64,000 bases of DNA, taken from contig NZ_JADKPO010000003.1 in the NCBI RefSeq assembly GCF_015352445.1, positions 124,001 to 188,000 on the forward strand. The letters are read 5' to 3'. This document shows positions 33,741 to 41,313 of the stretch, in pieces; the stretch's first letter is position 1, and every line of letters starts with the position of its first letter. The position numbers and the translations under genes were made by a program. The notes beneath the pieces are model-generated. The model had not been told where the DNA came from and searched no databases. It worked only from the letters and a program-made list of their open reading frames with translations. This DNA is from Nocardioides agariphilus. GTDB taxonomy: Bacteria; Actinomycetota; Actinomycetes; Propionibacteriales; Nocardioidaceae.

Positions 33741-34898
33741 CTAGGTGGTCCGCCGCAGGGCGATGACGGCGACGTCGTCCTCGACGCTCTCGTCGCCCAG
33801 CCCGGCGGCGACGACGTGGGTGCAGATCGTCTCGGCGTCCTGGCTGCTCCGGATGGCCCGGCGTACGAGGTCCAGGCGTTGGCTCGACCGGTCAGGGTCC
33901 GTCGAGGTCTGGCCCGGCCGCTCGACGAGTCCGTCGGTGTAGAACACCAGCACTGCTCTCGGCTCGAGGGCGAGCTGATGGCTGACGCGCTCGACGTCAG
34001 GGTTGACACCCAGGATCAGGCCCGGCGGCACGTAGGTCTCCTCGGCCTCGAGCCGGCCGTCGCGAGCCATGAGTGGTGGCGGGTGGCCGGCAGTGCAGAC
34101 CTCGAGGGTGTCGAAGGGCGGCTCACCCACGGCGTAGATGACGGTCGCGGTGATGCCTGGCTCGAAGTGGTAGAGCTTGCGATCGAGCCGCGTCAGCACC
34201 TCGGCCGGGTCCTCGTGCTCGAGTGCGTACGCGCGAAGCGCGCTGCGCAGGCGGCCCATGACCACGGCGGATCGCAGACCGTGGCCCTCCACGTCGCCCA
34301 TGACGAGGCCGACCCTCCCGCCGGGGAGGTCGAACAGGTCGTACCAGTCGCCACCGAGGTCGCCCTCGGCCGGTAGGTAGCGGACGGCGACATCGAGTCC
34401 CTCGATCGATGGCGGCGCCGCGGGCAGCAGGCTGCGCTGCAAGGTGAGGGCGGCGAGGTGGTCGTCGTCCTTGCTCAGCTCGGTGAGCCGTTGGCCGATG
34501 TCAGCCGCGAGCTCCACCAGGCGTTCCGCGTCCGGCGCACCGAAGCGGCGCTCTCCCTTGCTGCCGACGTGCAGGACGCCGACGAGGCCGCGGGCACCGA
34601 AGACCGGCACGCCGAGAAGGCGGCGGATCCCCGAGTCGCGGAGGATCGGGTTCAACACGGTCAGCTCGTCGACCTGGTCGAGGAGGATCGGTCGACGTTC
34701 GGCGGCGATCCTCCCGGCGAATCCCGTGCCGAGGCGGACATGGGTCGCGCCGCGCCATCGGCGACCCAGCCCGGACGACGCCGTCGGCTGCAGCACCTTG
34801 CCTGTCTCGTCAAGCATCAGCAGGGTCGCCGTGTCCGAGTCCATCTGAGCGCGAACGTCCTCGATCAACACCTGGATCGAACGGGGATCGGACGTCAT
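33741..34898 (-). CDS. GAF-domain PP2C (SpoIIE/RsbU-type) serine phosphatase
   Basis: A 385-residue protein with an N-terminal GAF sensor (about 10-150: LLMLDETGKVLQPTASSGLG, LLGVPVFGARGLVGVLHVGS) and a SpoIIE PP2C domain (GGDWYDLFDLPGG, GDVEGHGLRSAVVMG, FYTDGLVER, VEDDVAVIALR). Metal-binding aspartates are intact. Such enzymes dephosphorylate STAS anti-anti-sigma proteins; several candidate partners are encoded nearby (39052, 37572, 19774). It is divergent from the RsbQ-like gene. Confidence 0.92.
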   Translation of the reverse strand: MTSDPRSIQVLIEDVRAQMDSDTATLLMLDETGKVLQPTASSGLGRRWRGATHVRLGTGFAGRIAAERRPILLDQVDELTVLNPILRDSGIRRLLGVPVFGARGLVGVLHVGSKGERRFGAPDAERLVELAADIGQRLTELSKDDDHLAALTLQRSLLPAAPPSIEGLDVAVRYLPAEGDLGGDWYDLFDLPGGRVGLVMGDVEGHGLRSAVVMGRLRSALRAYALEHEDPAEVLTRLDRKLYHFEPGITATVIYAVGEPPFDTLEVCTAGHPPPLMARDGRLEAEETYVPPGLILGVNPDVERVSHQLALEPRAVLVFYTDGLVERPGQTSTDPDRSSQRLDLVRRAIRSSQDAETICTHVVAAGLGDESVEDDVAVIALRRTT

Positions 34899-35029
34899 GA
34901 CTCAGGCACTCCAGTCACTCATGGGGAGCAATCGGCGCGGTTCCGGATCCGAGTCCGAGCACGTCGGTGGAACGCTGCGTCGAGCGTAGTCGAGAGTGGG
35001 GGTGAGGTGGCATGCCCTAGCATGCGCCC

Positions 35030-35833
35030 ATGGAGGTGGGGGGCGCCCTGAACGCCACCATGACGGGCCCGTCGGGAGCCCCGGTCCTGGTGTTCGTGCA
35101 CGGGTTCGGATGCGGGCAGCAGATGTGGCGACTCGTCGCACCCGCCTTCGCTCAGGACTTTCGGGTGATCCTGCTCGACCTTCCGGGTTCGGCGGGGAGC
35201 GACCCGTCGACGTACGACGCAGAGCGCCATTCGACCCTCGAGGGCTACGCCGACGACATCTTGCAGGTACTGCGTGAGCTCGCCGTGGACGACGTCACGT
35301 TCGTCGGGCACTCGGTCGCCTCGATGATGGGCGTGCTGGCCCACCTCAAGGAGCCCTCGCTGGTGACGAGACTGGTCCTCGTGTCGCCCTCCGCCCGCTA
35401 CGTGGACGACGGCGACTACCGTGGCGGCTTCTCACAGGCAGACGTCGACGACCTGCTCGCGATGATGGAGCGCAACCAGTTGGGTTGGCAGGGCGCGCTG
35501 TCGGGCATGGTGGCCGGCGAGTCGCACGTGGCGGCCCGAGCCGAGCTGGACGACAGCTTCTGCCGGACCCGGCCTGATGTCGCCTTGCACTTCGCGACCG
35601 TGACGTTCACCGGGGACAACCGGGCCGACCTGCCGCGGGTGGCGGCACCGACGCTCATCCTGCAGGTTCGCGACGACCTCATCGCCCCCATCTCCGCCGG
35701 CGAGTACGTCCACGAGCAGATCGCCGGGTCCCGCCTGCAGATCATCGAGACCCGCGGACATGCCCCCCACCTGACGGACCCCGACGCGGTGGTGTCGGCG
35801 ATGCGTGACTTCATGCCGGTCGGCGCCGCATGA
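35030..35833 (+). CDS. rsbQ: RsbQ-like alpha/beta hydrolase
   Basis: A 267-residue alpha/beta hydrolase with oxyanion region VFVHGFGCGQQMWR, nucleophile elbow GHSVAS, an acid near VRDDLIAPIS and the catalytic His in RGHAPHLT. This residue pattern and the coupling (ATGA, 35830-35833) to a PAS-PP2C gene match the Bacillus RsbQ-RsbP energy-stress module, where RsbQ supplies a small ligand to the PAS domain. Similar proteins include strigolactone-like receptors. TAGCAT lies 6 nt before the ATG, indicating a leaderless mRNA. Confidence 0.85.
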   Translation: MEVGGALNATMTGPSGAPVLVFVHGFGCGQQMWRLVAPAFAQDFRVILLDLPGSAGSDPSTYDAERHSTLEGYADDILQVLRELAVDDVTFVGHSVASMMGVLAHLKEPSLVTRLVLVSPSARYVDDGDYRGGFSQADVDDLLAMMERNQLGWQGALSGMVAGESHVAARAELDDSFCRTRPDVALHFATVTFTGDNRADLPRVAAPTLILQVRDDLIAPISAGEYVHEQIAGSRLQIIETRGHAPHLTDPDAVVSAMRDFMPVGAA

Positions 35834-36969
35834 GCAGGACCCCGGCATCGGAGGTGGACACCTTCGAGTCGGCTCCCTGCGGCTACGTCGTGGTGGACCA
35901 GCGAGGCGTGATCGCCCGTGCGAACGCCGAGTTCCTCCGGCTGCTGGGCTCTGACGCCGACGAGGTGGTCGGCGTGAGGACGTTCAGCAGCCTGGTCTCC
36001 CCTGGCGGCCAGGTCCTCCTGGAGACCCACGTGCGACCGATCCTCGACCACGCGGGGGTGGTGCGAGAGCTGGCGCTCGAGCTCGTGCGGTCCGACGGGG
36101 GGCGGGTACCCGTGCTGATGAACGCGCGCCTGGTGGACGGCCCGGCCCGCACCGTGCTCGTCGTGCTCGTCGAGACCCGCGACCGGCACCGCTACGAGGA
36201 CTACCTCCTCGCTGCCAAGGCGGCAGCCGAGCGGGCAGGCCAGGAGTCCGCGGTCATGGCCGAGACGTTGCAGCAGACGCTCATCCCGCCTCGGCCGCCG
36301 GTCGTCCCCCATCTCGAGATCGGTGCTGCCTACCGTCCGGCCGGAAGCGGTCACGAGGTCGGCGGTGACTTCTACGACGTCTTCCAGGTCGCTCCCGATG
36401 CCTGGGAGGTCGTGCTGGGTGACGTCAGCGGCAAGGGCATCAACGCCGCCGTGGTCACGTCGTTCGTCCGGCACACCGTGCGGTCCGAGGCGATCGCCCA
36501 CCCCGACCCGGCCGACCTGCTCCACGCGCTCGACGTCGCGATGAGGGAGCACGGCACGGAGCACCACTGCACCCTGGCCGTCGTACGTCTCGACCGCGGT
36601 GCGTCCGGATGGACGCTGGCCCTGTCGCTGGCCGGGCACCCACCCGCGTTGGTACGCCGCCCGGACGGGCAGGTGGTCGAGCTCGGAGTTCCCGGGACCC
36701 CGGCCGGACTGGTGACCGATCCTGCCTTCTGCACGGTGCACCACCAGCTCGGCGACGACCTCGTGACCCTGTTCACCGACGGGGTGACGGAGGCGCGGGC
36801 GCCCACAGGAGAGCTGTTCGGCGACGATCGGCTGGTCGAGTTGCTCGCTGGTGGTGCGGGCGATCCGCACGTGACGGCCGCTCAGGTGGTCGCCGAGGCC
36901 CTGTCGTGGCAGGCGGAGAACGCGAGCGACGACATCGCGGTCGTCAGTTTCGCGGCTGCTTCTGGTTGA
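35830..36969 (+). CDS. rsbP: RsbP-like PAS-PP2C phosphatase
   Basis: A 379-residue protein. PAS domain (about 10-125: APCGYVVVDQRGVIARANAE, FLRLLGSDADEVVGVR), coiled-coil linker (about 125-150: EDYLLAAKAAAERAGQES) and SpoIIE PP2C domain (GGDFYDVFQVAP, GDVSGKGINAAVVTS, FTDGVTEAR, SDDIAVVSFA) follow in RsbP order. All PP2C metal ligands are present. With the RsbQ-like gene it should sense energy or ligand status and dephosphorylate a STAS protein. Its 3' end overlaps the convergent LuxR-type gene by 26 bp. Confidence 0.87.
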   Translation: MSRTPASEVDTFESAPCGYVVVDQRGVIARANAEFLRLLGSDADEVVGVRTFSSLVSPGGQVLLETHVRPILDHAGVVRELALELVRSDGGRVPVLMNARLVDGPARTVLVVLVETRDRHRYEDYLLAAKAAAERAGQESAVMAETLQQTLIPPRPPVVPHLEIGAAYRPAGSGHEVGGDFYDVFQVAPDAWEVVLGDVSGKGINAAVVTSFVRHTVRSEAIAHPDPADLLHALDVAMREHGTEHHCTLAVVRLDRGASGWTLALSLAGHPPALVRRPDGQVVELGVPGTPAGLVTDPAFCTVHHQLGDDLVTLFTDGVTEARAPTGELFGDDRLVELLAGGAGDPHVTAAQVVAEALSWQAENASDDIAVVSFAAASG

Positions 36970-37582
36970 TGCCGTGCTCGATGCCCCACAGCACTGCTTG
37001 TGATCGCCGCGTGGCCCCGATCTTGCGGTAGGCCGTGCGGATGTAGGACTTCACCGAGTTCACGCTCAGGAAGAGCCGCTGGGCGACCTCCGGGTTGGTG
37101 AGGCCCTGGGTGACCAGCTCCAGCACGTCGTACTCGCGCTCGGTCAGGCCACCCGGGCGTGACTGCCCCACCGATGCGGGCGGGGCGAAGGGCTGGACCA
37201 GGAAGCGGTTGCGGTGGCCGGCCCGGGCAGCTCGCAGCGCAGCGCCGAGCTCGTTGGCGCTGAGCTCCTTCGACAAGAACGCCACCGCGCCGTCGCGGCG
37301 GGCGTCGTCGACCACGTCGGGCCGCACCGACCACGAGAACGCGATCAGGAGAGTCCCTGCCGTGCCGACGAGCTGAGGTGCGAGCGCTTCAGCGCGATGG
37401 CGCTGCGGGTCGTAGAGCAGTACGTCGACCCGTCCGACCGCTTCGGTGACGTCAGCCAGGCACACGACGTCGAGCTCGGGAACGGCCTGCTTGAGGAGTG
37501 CGGTCGTCCCGGCCTGCACGAGTGCTGCATCCGGCGCAATGGCGAGCCTGCCCCGAGGCGGCAGCCCCTCCTCACTCGACAC
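36944..37582 (-). CDS. LuxR/NarL-type response regulator
   Basis: A 212-residue protein with a receiver-like domain (about 10-120, acceptor region VDVLLYDPQRH, conserved FLSKELSANELGAAL) and a GerE/LuxR HTH (about 145-200: LTEREYDVLELVTQGLTNPE, VKSYIRTAYRKIG). The start is GTG, 11 bp inside the end of the upstream fusion gene, so it is co-translated with the SpoIIE/HATPase/STAS protein. The 3' end is convergent with the RsbP-like gene. Confidence 0.87.
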   Translation of the reverse strand: MSSEEGLPPRGRLAIAPDAALVQAGTTALLKQAVPELDVVCLADVTEAVGRVDVLLYDPQRHRAEALAPQLVGTAGTLLIAFSWSVRPDVVDDARRDGAVAFLSKELSANELGAALRAARAGHRNRFLVQPFAPPASVGQSRPGGLTEREYDVLELVTQGLTNPEVAQRLFLSVNSVKSYIRTAYRKIGATRRSQAVLWGIEHGINQKQPRN

Positions 37583-39023
37583 GGTGGGGGATGCCGGTGA
37601 CGGCGAGGGTGTGCTGGGTCATCGAGCCCGCCCGGGCCACGATGTCGATGGAGGCCGCGAACATCCCGATCGAGCGGTTGACGGAGGTGAGGTCGACCAG
37701 CAGCCGCGCCCCGCTGGTGCTGAGCTCGGTGAGTGCTGTCAGGTCGAGGCACAAGTCGATGGTTCCACCGCGGTTGGCCACCAGGATCTCGGCCGCGACC
37801 CGCTCGACGTCGTCATGCCCGAAGGTGCCACGCAACTCGATGATGTGCGGACGCGTGTACTCGACCTCGACGGGTGCTGGTCGCTCGTCGGAGCGTCCGG
37901 AGCCCGCCGTCGTCTCGATGGCCACGGGGCGGATCATCCGATGCTGCAGGAGCGCCCGGGTCCCGAACGGACCGGTGGCCACCCCCAGGTGGTCGACCAG
38001 TCCGGCCGCCATGGCCAGACCGCGCCCTCGACTGAGGTCCTCGGACGGCGGCCGCCACGTTCCGTGGTCGAGGACCTCGACGCGGAGCACGCCGTCGGTG
38101 CCCAGGCGCCCGTGCAGCTCGAGGTGGCGGTCCTCGTCACTCCCGCCGTGGTCGACCGCGTTGGTCACCAGCTCCGCGGCGGCGTGAGTGAGGGCCATGT
38201 GGTCCATGGACGATGCACGCAGTCCTTCCAGCCAGCCGCCCAGCTCCTCGCGAGCCGAGCGCACGGGCTCGCGGTCCAGGTGCAGCCTCATGCGCAGCTC
38301 GCGGTGAGGGGCGTCCCTCAACCGCCCCGCCAGGAGGCAGAGCGAGTCACCGGCACCCAGTCGGGCCAGGCTCGCGTCCGCAAGGACGGTGAGGTCCTCA
38401 AAGGCCATCTCGGCGGCCTCGCCGAGGAGATCCAGCATCGTCAGGGCCGCCGACCGGTGGGCGGCCGCGCTGGCCAGGAGGACCAGGTCTCCGGGCGATA
38501 TGGTGCGCGTCTCGGGCGCGTAGCCCGTGCCTGTTCCTGTGCCCAGGACCCCTCCCCCTGTCCCATCCAGCTGGATCGCCGACCCGTGCGCGGGCAGCAG
38601 CAGGGGTCCGGCGTGGCCAGCAGTCGCGTAGGTGACCGCGGCGCGGGCGGGGTCGAGGATCGCCAGGAGTACCGAGGTACCGCGCGCTCCACCCACGTCG
38701 TCGGCGTAGGCGTCGGCGAGGTGCAGGGCGTCGACGAGACCGGCGTCTCGACGCAACGAGGAGTGCAGCACCGCGCGCACCTCGCCTGCGAGGGTCGCGG
38801 CCGCCAGGCCGATGCCCGGAGCCTCCCCCACCACCAGGGCGACCCGGTCGTCGGGGAGCACCACGACGTCGAACCAGCTGCCGCCCGGCTCGGTGGCGTC
38901 TTGGGGCACGCAGTAGCTGGCGTTCAGGTCGACCGACGGCAACACAGGCACCCCTGAGACCTGGATGACGCTCTGCACCGAGGTGACGTACTCCAGCTCA
39001 TCACCCGCGATGACGGTGTTCAT
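37572..39023 (-). CDS. PP2C-like / HATPase / STAS triple fusion with altered phosphatase site
   Basis: A 483-residue fusion of three partner-switching domains. The N-terminal SpoIIE-type domain (about 25-215) has GGSWFDVVVLPDD and VGEAPGIG where active enzymes have GGDWYD and GD-x-GHG, so metal ligands are altered and activity is doubtful. The GHKL kinase-like domain (about 220-345) has ALTHAAAELVTNAVDHGG and RGRGLAMAAGLVDHL intact. The C-terminal STAS domain (about 375-483) has the serine region TELSTSGARLL. ATG 39023 follows GAGGAG. It is divergent from a free STAS gene by 28 bp. Confidence 0.87.
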   Translation of the reverse strand: MNTVIAGDELEYVTSVQSVIQVSGVPVLPSVDLNASYCVPQDATEPGGSWFDVVVLPDDRVALVVGEAPGIGLAAATLAGEVRAVLHSSLRRDAGLVDALHLADAYADDVGGARGTSVLLAILDPARAAVTYATAGHAGPLLLPAHGSAIQLDGTGGGVLGTGTGTGYAPETRTISPGDLVLLASAAAHRSAALTMLDLLGEAAEMAFEDLTVLADASLARLGAGDSLCLLAGRLRDAPHRELRMRLHLDREPVRSAREELGGWLEGLRASSMDHMALTHAAAELVTNAVDHGGSDEDRHLELHGRLGTDGVLRVEVLDHGTWRPPSEDLSRGRGLAMAAGLVDHLGVATGPFGTRALLQHRMIRPVAIETTAGSGRSDERPAPVEVEYTRPHIIELRGTFGHDDVERVAAEILVANRGGTIDLCLDLTALTELSTSGARLLVDLTSVNRSIGMFAASIDIVARAGSMTQHTLAVTGIPHRVE

Positions 39024-39051
39024 GCGCACTCCTCACGGTAGGTTTTCTGCC

Positions 39052-39360
39052 GTGCCTGACCTTCCGCTGACATCGTCGTACGACGAGCACACCGCGGTCC
39101 TTGCTGTGAGTGGAGATGTCGATGCGGGCTCGACCGAAACCCTCCGGTTGACGATCGAGCAGTGCAGCAACGATTACCGCACCAGTCTCGAGGTCGACCT
39201 GACCGGTGTCACCTATCTGCCCAGCGTGGCCATCGGCATGCTCGTCCGTGCCGAGCAGAGCTTCACCGCCGCCGGCGCGACCCTCACCCTGGCGGCCCGG
39301 ACGGGGTCGCCGGCGCAGCGCGTGCTCACGGTGAGTGCCATGCCGTTTCGCTCCTACTGA
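39052..39360 (+). CDS. STAS-domain anti-sigma factor antagonist
   Basis: A 102-residue free-standing STAS protein: YDEHTAVLAVSGDVDAGSTE, then VDLTGVTYLPSVAIGMLVRA with the conserved serine. GTG 39052 was chosen because TAGGTT ends 7 nt before it (leaderless) and the STAS fold starts right after. A longer frame upstream overlaps the divergent fusion gene. It is a likely substrate of the RsbP-like or GAF-PP2C phosphatases and of the HATPase domain next door. Confidence 0.85.
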   Translation: MPDLPLTSSYDEHTAVLAVSGDVDAGSTETLRLTIEQCSNDYRTSLEVDLTGVTYLPSVAIGMLVRAEQSFTAAGATLTLAARTGSPAQRVLTVSAMPFRSY

Positions 39361-39498
39361 GCTCGTGCCGGTCACGCCTTCACCTCCAGACCTGAGTGCG
39401 GCCCCGAGGGCCTGCCGTGCTCGCAGTGTCCACACCGAGGGGCTCGTCCAGACCACCTGACGGGGTAGTTCTGGGCTCTTGTAGGTCAGGATGACTCC

Positions 39499-40281
39499 GT
39501 GCATACGGGGGAACAGGACGACTCGGCAGTCTTCGATCGCGACCACGTGCTCTTCGGGCCGTTGCGCGAGGCGGTGCTCGACCTCGACCAGGTACGCCGC
39601 TACGGGGCGACGGTGTTCGGGGACCCGGACGCGATCTCGCTGTACGACATGACCCCCGAGGCCTGGTACGCGCGAGGCGTCCGGCTGCTGGGCCGCACGA
39701 CCGTGGAGTGCACACGCGACAGCCTGTCCAGGCTCATCGCTGCTGACATCGCCGAGGTCTCAGCAACGGCGCCGGTTGCCACGACGCTGGTCCTCGACCC
39801 CTTCGCCGGCTCGGCGAACACGCTGTTTTGGATGCACCAGGCGATGCCCGACGCGGCTGCGGTCGGCGTGGAGGTCGATCCGGTGATCTGGGAGCACACG
39901 TCTCACAACCTCGACCTGGTCGGCTGCCGGGTCGACCTGCGCAACGGCAGCTACACCGAGGCGCTGGCCGACTTCGAAGCGCCGGAGGAGGGCCTCGCGG
40001 TCGTCTTCGTAGGCCCCCCATGGGGGCACGGCTTCGACCCCACGACCGGGTTGGACTTCGGCCGCACCACACCACCCGTGGCCGAGATCGTGGAGCACAT
40101 CGAGGGCAAGGTGGGGCGGCCACTGCTGGTTGCTGTGCAAGCGTTCGAGCGTCTCGAGCCGGCCTCGCTCGCGGCGGTCCAGGAGATGTTCGAGTGGTCG
40201 CAGCTGCGTACCTACTCCCTGAACCCGCCGGGCAAGAACCCCGCCACCCTCCTCGGCACCCGGGGCTGGACCCCGCGCTGA
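39499..40281 (+). CDS. Class I SAM-dependent methyltransferase, probably nucleic-acid directed
   Basis: A 260-residue methyltransferase. Motif I is LVLDPFAGSANTLFWM; the acidic residue after strand 2 is in VGVEVDPVIW; motif IV is FVGPPWGHGFD. The PPWG catalytic signature with a DPFAGxxN motif I is typical of N-methyltransferases acting on nucleobases (RsmD, DNA amino-MTases, TGS1-type guanosine N2). The substrate is not known. The N-terminal 90 residues (MTPEAWYARGVRLLGRTT) hold a possible RNA- or substrate-binding extension. It lies between the signalling block and the cold shock gene with no obvious partner. Confidence 0.78.
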   Translation: MHTGEQDDSAVFDRDHVLFGPLREAVLDLDQVRRYGATVFGDPDAISLYDMTPEAWYARGVRLLGRTTVECTRDSLSRLIAADIAEVSATAPVATTLVLDPFAGSANTLFWMHQAMPDAAAVGVEVDPVIWEHTSHNLDLVGCRVDLRNGSYTEALADFEAPEEGLAVVFVGPPWGHGFDPTTGLDFGRTTPPVAEIVEHIEGKVGRPLLVAVQAFERLEPASLAAVQEMFEWSQLRTYSLNPPGKNPATLLGTRGWTPR

Positions 40282-40309
40282 GTGGGTAGCAAGCCGGGCC
40301 TCGTGTCGC

Positions 40310-40415
40310 TGGTTGAGGAGGTTGCGCTAGCAACCGTCTCGAAACCCGGTGACCGCGACGTCGGCGGTTCACTCGCGGGGTTTCGAGACAGGCGCTAGCG
40401 CGCCTTCCTCAACCA
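40310..40415. repeat. Large compound palindrome (REP-like)
   Basis: Left arm 40311-40347 and right arm 40377-40414 are inverted copies sharing GGTTGAGGA at the outside and GTCTCGAAACCC at the inside. Each arm has its own small hairpin (GGTTGCGCTAGCAACC in the left, AGGCGCGCTAGCGCCT in the right), so the hairpin stems covary. It lies between a methyltransferase and the cold shock gene. It resembles dispersed intergenic palindromes of actinobacterial genomes; dispersion cannot be judged from one copy. Confidence 0.8.
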
Positions 40416-40455
40416 ACGGGGGGTGGTGCCGATCGCCGTGCACCGAAATGGCAAA

Positions 40456-40485
40456 CGGCCCGCCGAGGTGAACCTCGGCGGGCCG
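40456..40485 (-). terminator. Terminator of the cold shock gene
   Basis: Perfect 14-bp inverted repeat (CGGCCCGCCGAGGT and its complement) with a minimal loop, 15 nt beyond the cspA stop. On the minus strand it is followed by TTTGCCATTT. This is a convincing intrinsic terminator for leftward transcription. Confidence 0.85.
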
Positions 40486-40499
40486 TCTAGCGGATCAGG

Positions 40500-40700
40500 T
40501 CAGAGCGGGCGAACGTTGGTCGCCTGCGGGCCCTTGGGGCCCTGGGCCACGTCGAACTCGACGGCCTGGTTCTCCTCGAGGTTCTTGAACCCCGTCCCCT
40601 GGATCTCGGAGTAGTGGACGAAGACGTCGGGGCCTTCGGCCTGTGCGATGAAGCCGAAGCCCTTCTCGCCGTTGAACCATTTCACGGTTCCTTGTGCCAT
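40500..40700 (-). CDS. cspA: Cold shock protein
   Basis: A 66-residue CSD protein with both RNA-binding motifs: RNP1 KGFGFIAQ and RNP2 VFVHYSEI. It starts [14 protein letters not shown] and ends [10 protein letters not shown]. It acts as an RNA chaperone. GAGAGGAG lies about 6 nt upstream of the ATG. It is monocistronic with a strong terminator downstream and a long apparent 5' region. Confidence 0.96.
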   Translation of the reverse strand: MAQGTVKWFNGEKGFGFIAQAEGPDVFVHYSEIQGTGFKNLEENQAVEFDVAQGPKGPQATNVRPL

Positions 40701-41001
40701 GGCGGTGCTCCTCTCAGAGCGTTTGGTCGCCGGAAGGGCGACCGTGGGCGGACTTGCCCATGAAGTGCTCCAGCCGGTGAATGGGTGTCCTGCGCGGTTG
40801 GGAATCGATGCCACAGCCGAACAGCCAAGGACACAGAATCATCGAACTCGAGACAGGAACGGATCGAGCCGACACCCCAAGTCTGGCACATGAGGGTGAG
40901 CAAGGCGAAAGCCGGGCGCGCAGGCACGCGGTAGCGTGACCCCCAGTCGCTGATCTGGGCCACCGCGCGGGCTGCCCACGGCCGACGGCGGAGAGGCCTA
41001 C
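40701..41001. other. Divergent region upstream of cspA
   Basis: No gene is supported. On the cspA side, GTGTCCT (40785-40791) can pair with AGGACAC (40828-40834), suggesting structure in the cspA leader, if the transcript extends that far. Cold shock genes often have long regulated leaders. The GGAGAGG just before 41002 is the ribosome binding site of the next rightward gene. Confidence 0.4.
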
Positions 41002-41313
41002 ATGCACAAGCAAGGACTAGAGGCCCGCAGTGGTCTCGAGTGCCGGCTGGGACTCGACTCGCTGCTCGACACAGTCGTCGTCGCGCGCGACCACGAGCGG
41101 ATGCTGCAAGGTCGCAACGGCGTGAGCGCCGTCGAGCTGGCCAACTTGAGGATGACGACCCTCGACGCCCTCGTCGCCTACGCCGAGGCGCTCGACAGTC
41201 TGGCCTGGCCGGTCCCGCGTGAGGTGCTCCAGCAGATCCGGCTACGTCGCTCGCTGCTCTCGATGCCCCACGTCTACGCATCGGTGGACCGCGAGGCTGC
41301 TCGAACGCGGTGA
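41002..41313 (+). CDS. Hypothetical protein upstream of RelA/SpoT-domain gene
   Basis: A 103-residue, mostly helical protein (MHKQGLEARSGLECRLGLDS, ELANLRMTTLDALVAYAEAL). I do not recognise a family. ATG follows GGAGAGG. Its TGA overlaps the GTG of the RelA/SpoT-domain gene, so it is likely to work with it, perhaps as a regulator or binding partner (inference). Confidence 0.65.
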   Translation: MHKQGLEARSGLECRLGLDSLLDTVVVARDHERMLQGRNGVSAVELANLRMTTLDALVAYAEALDSLAWPVPREVLQQIRLRRSLLSMPHVYASVDREAARTR

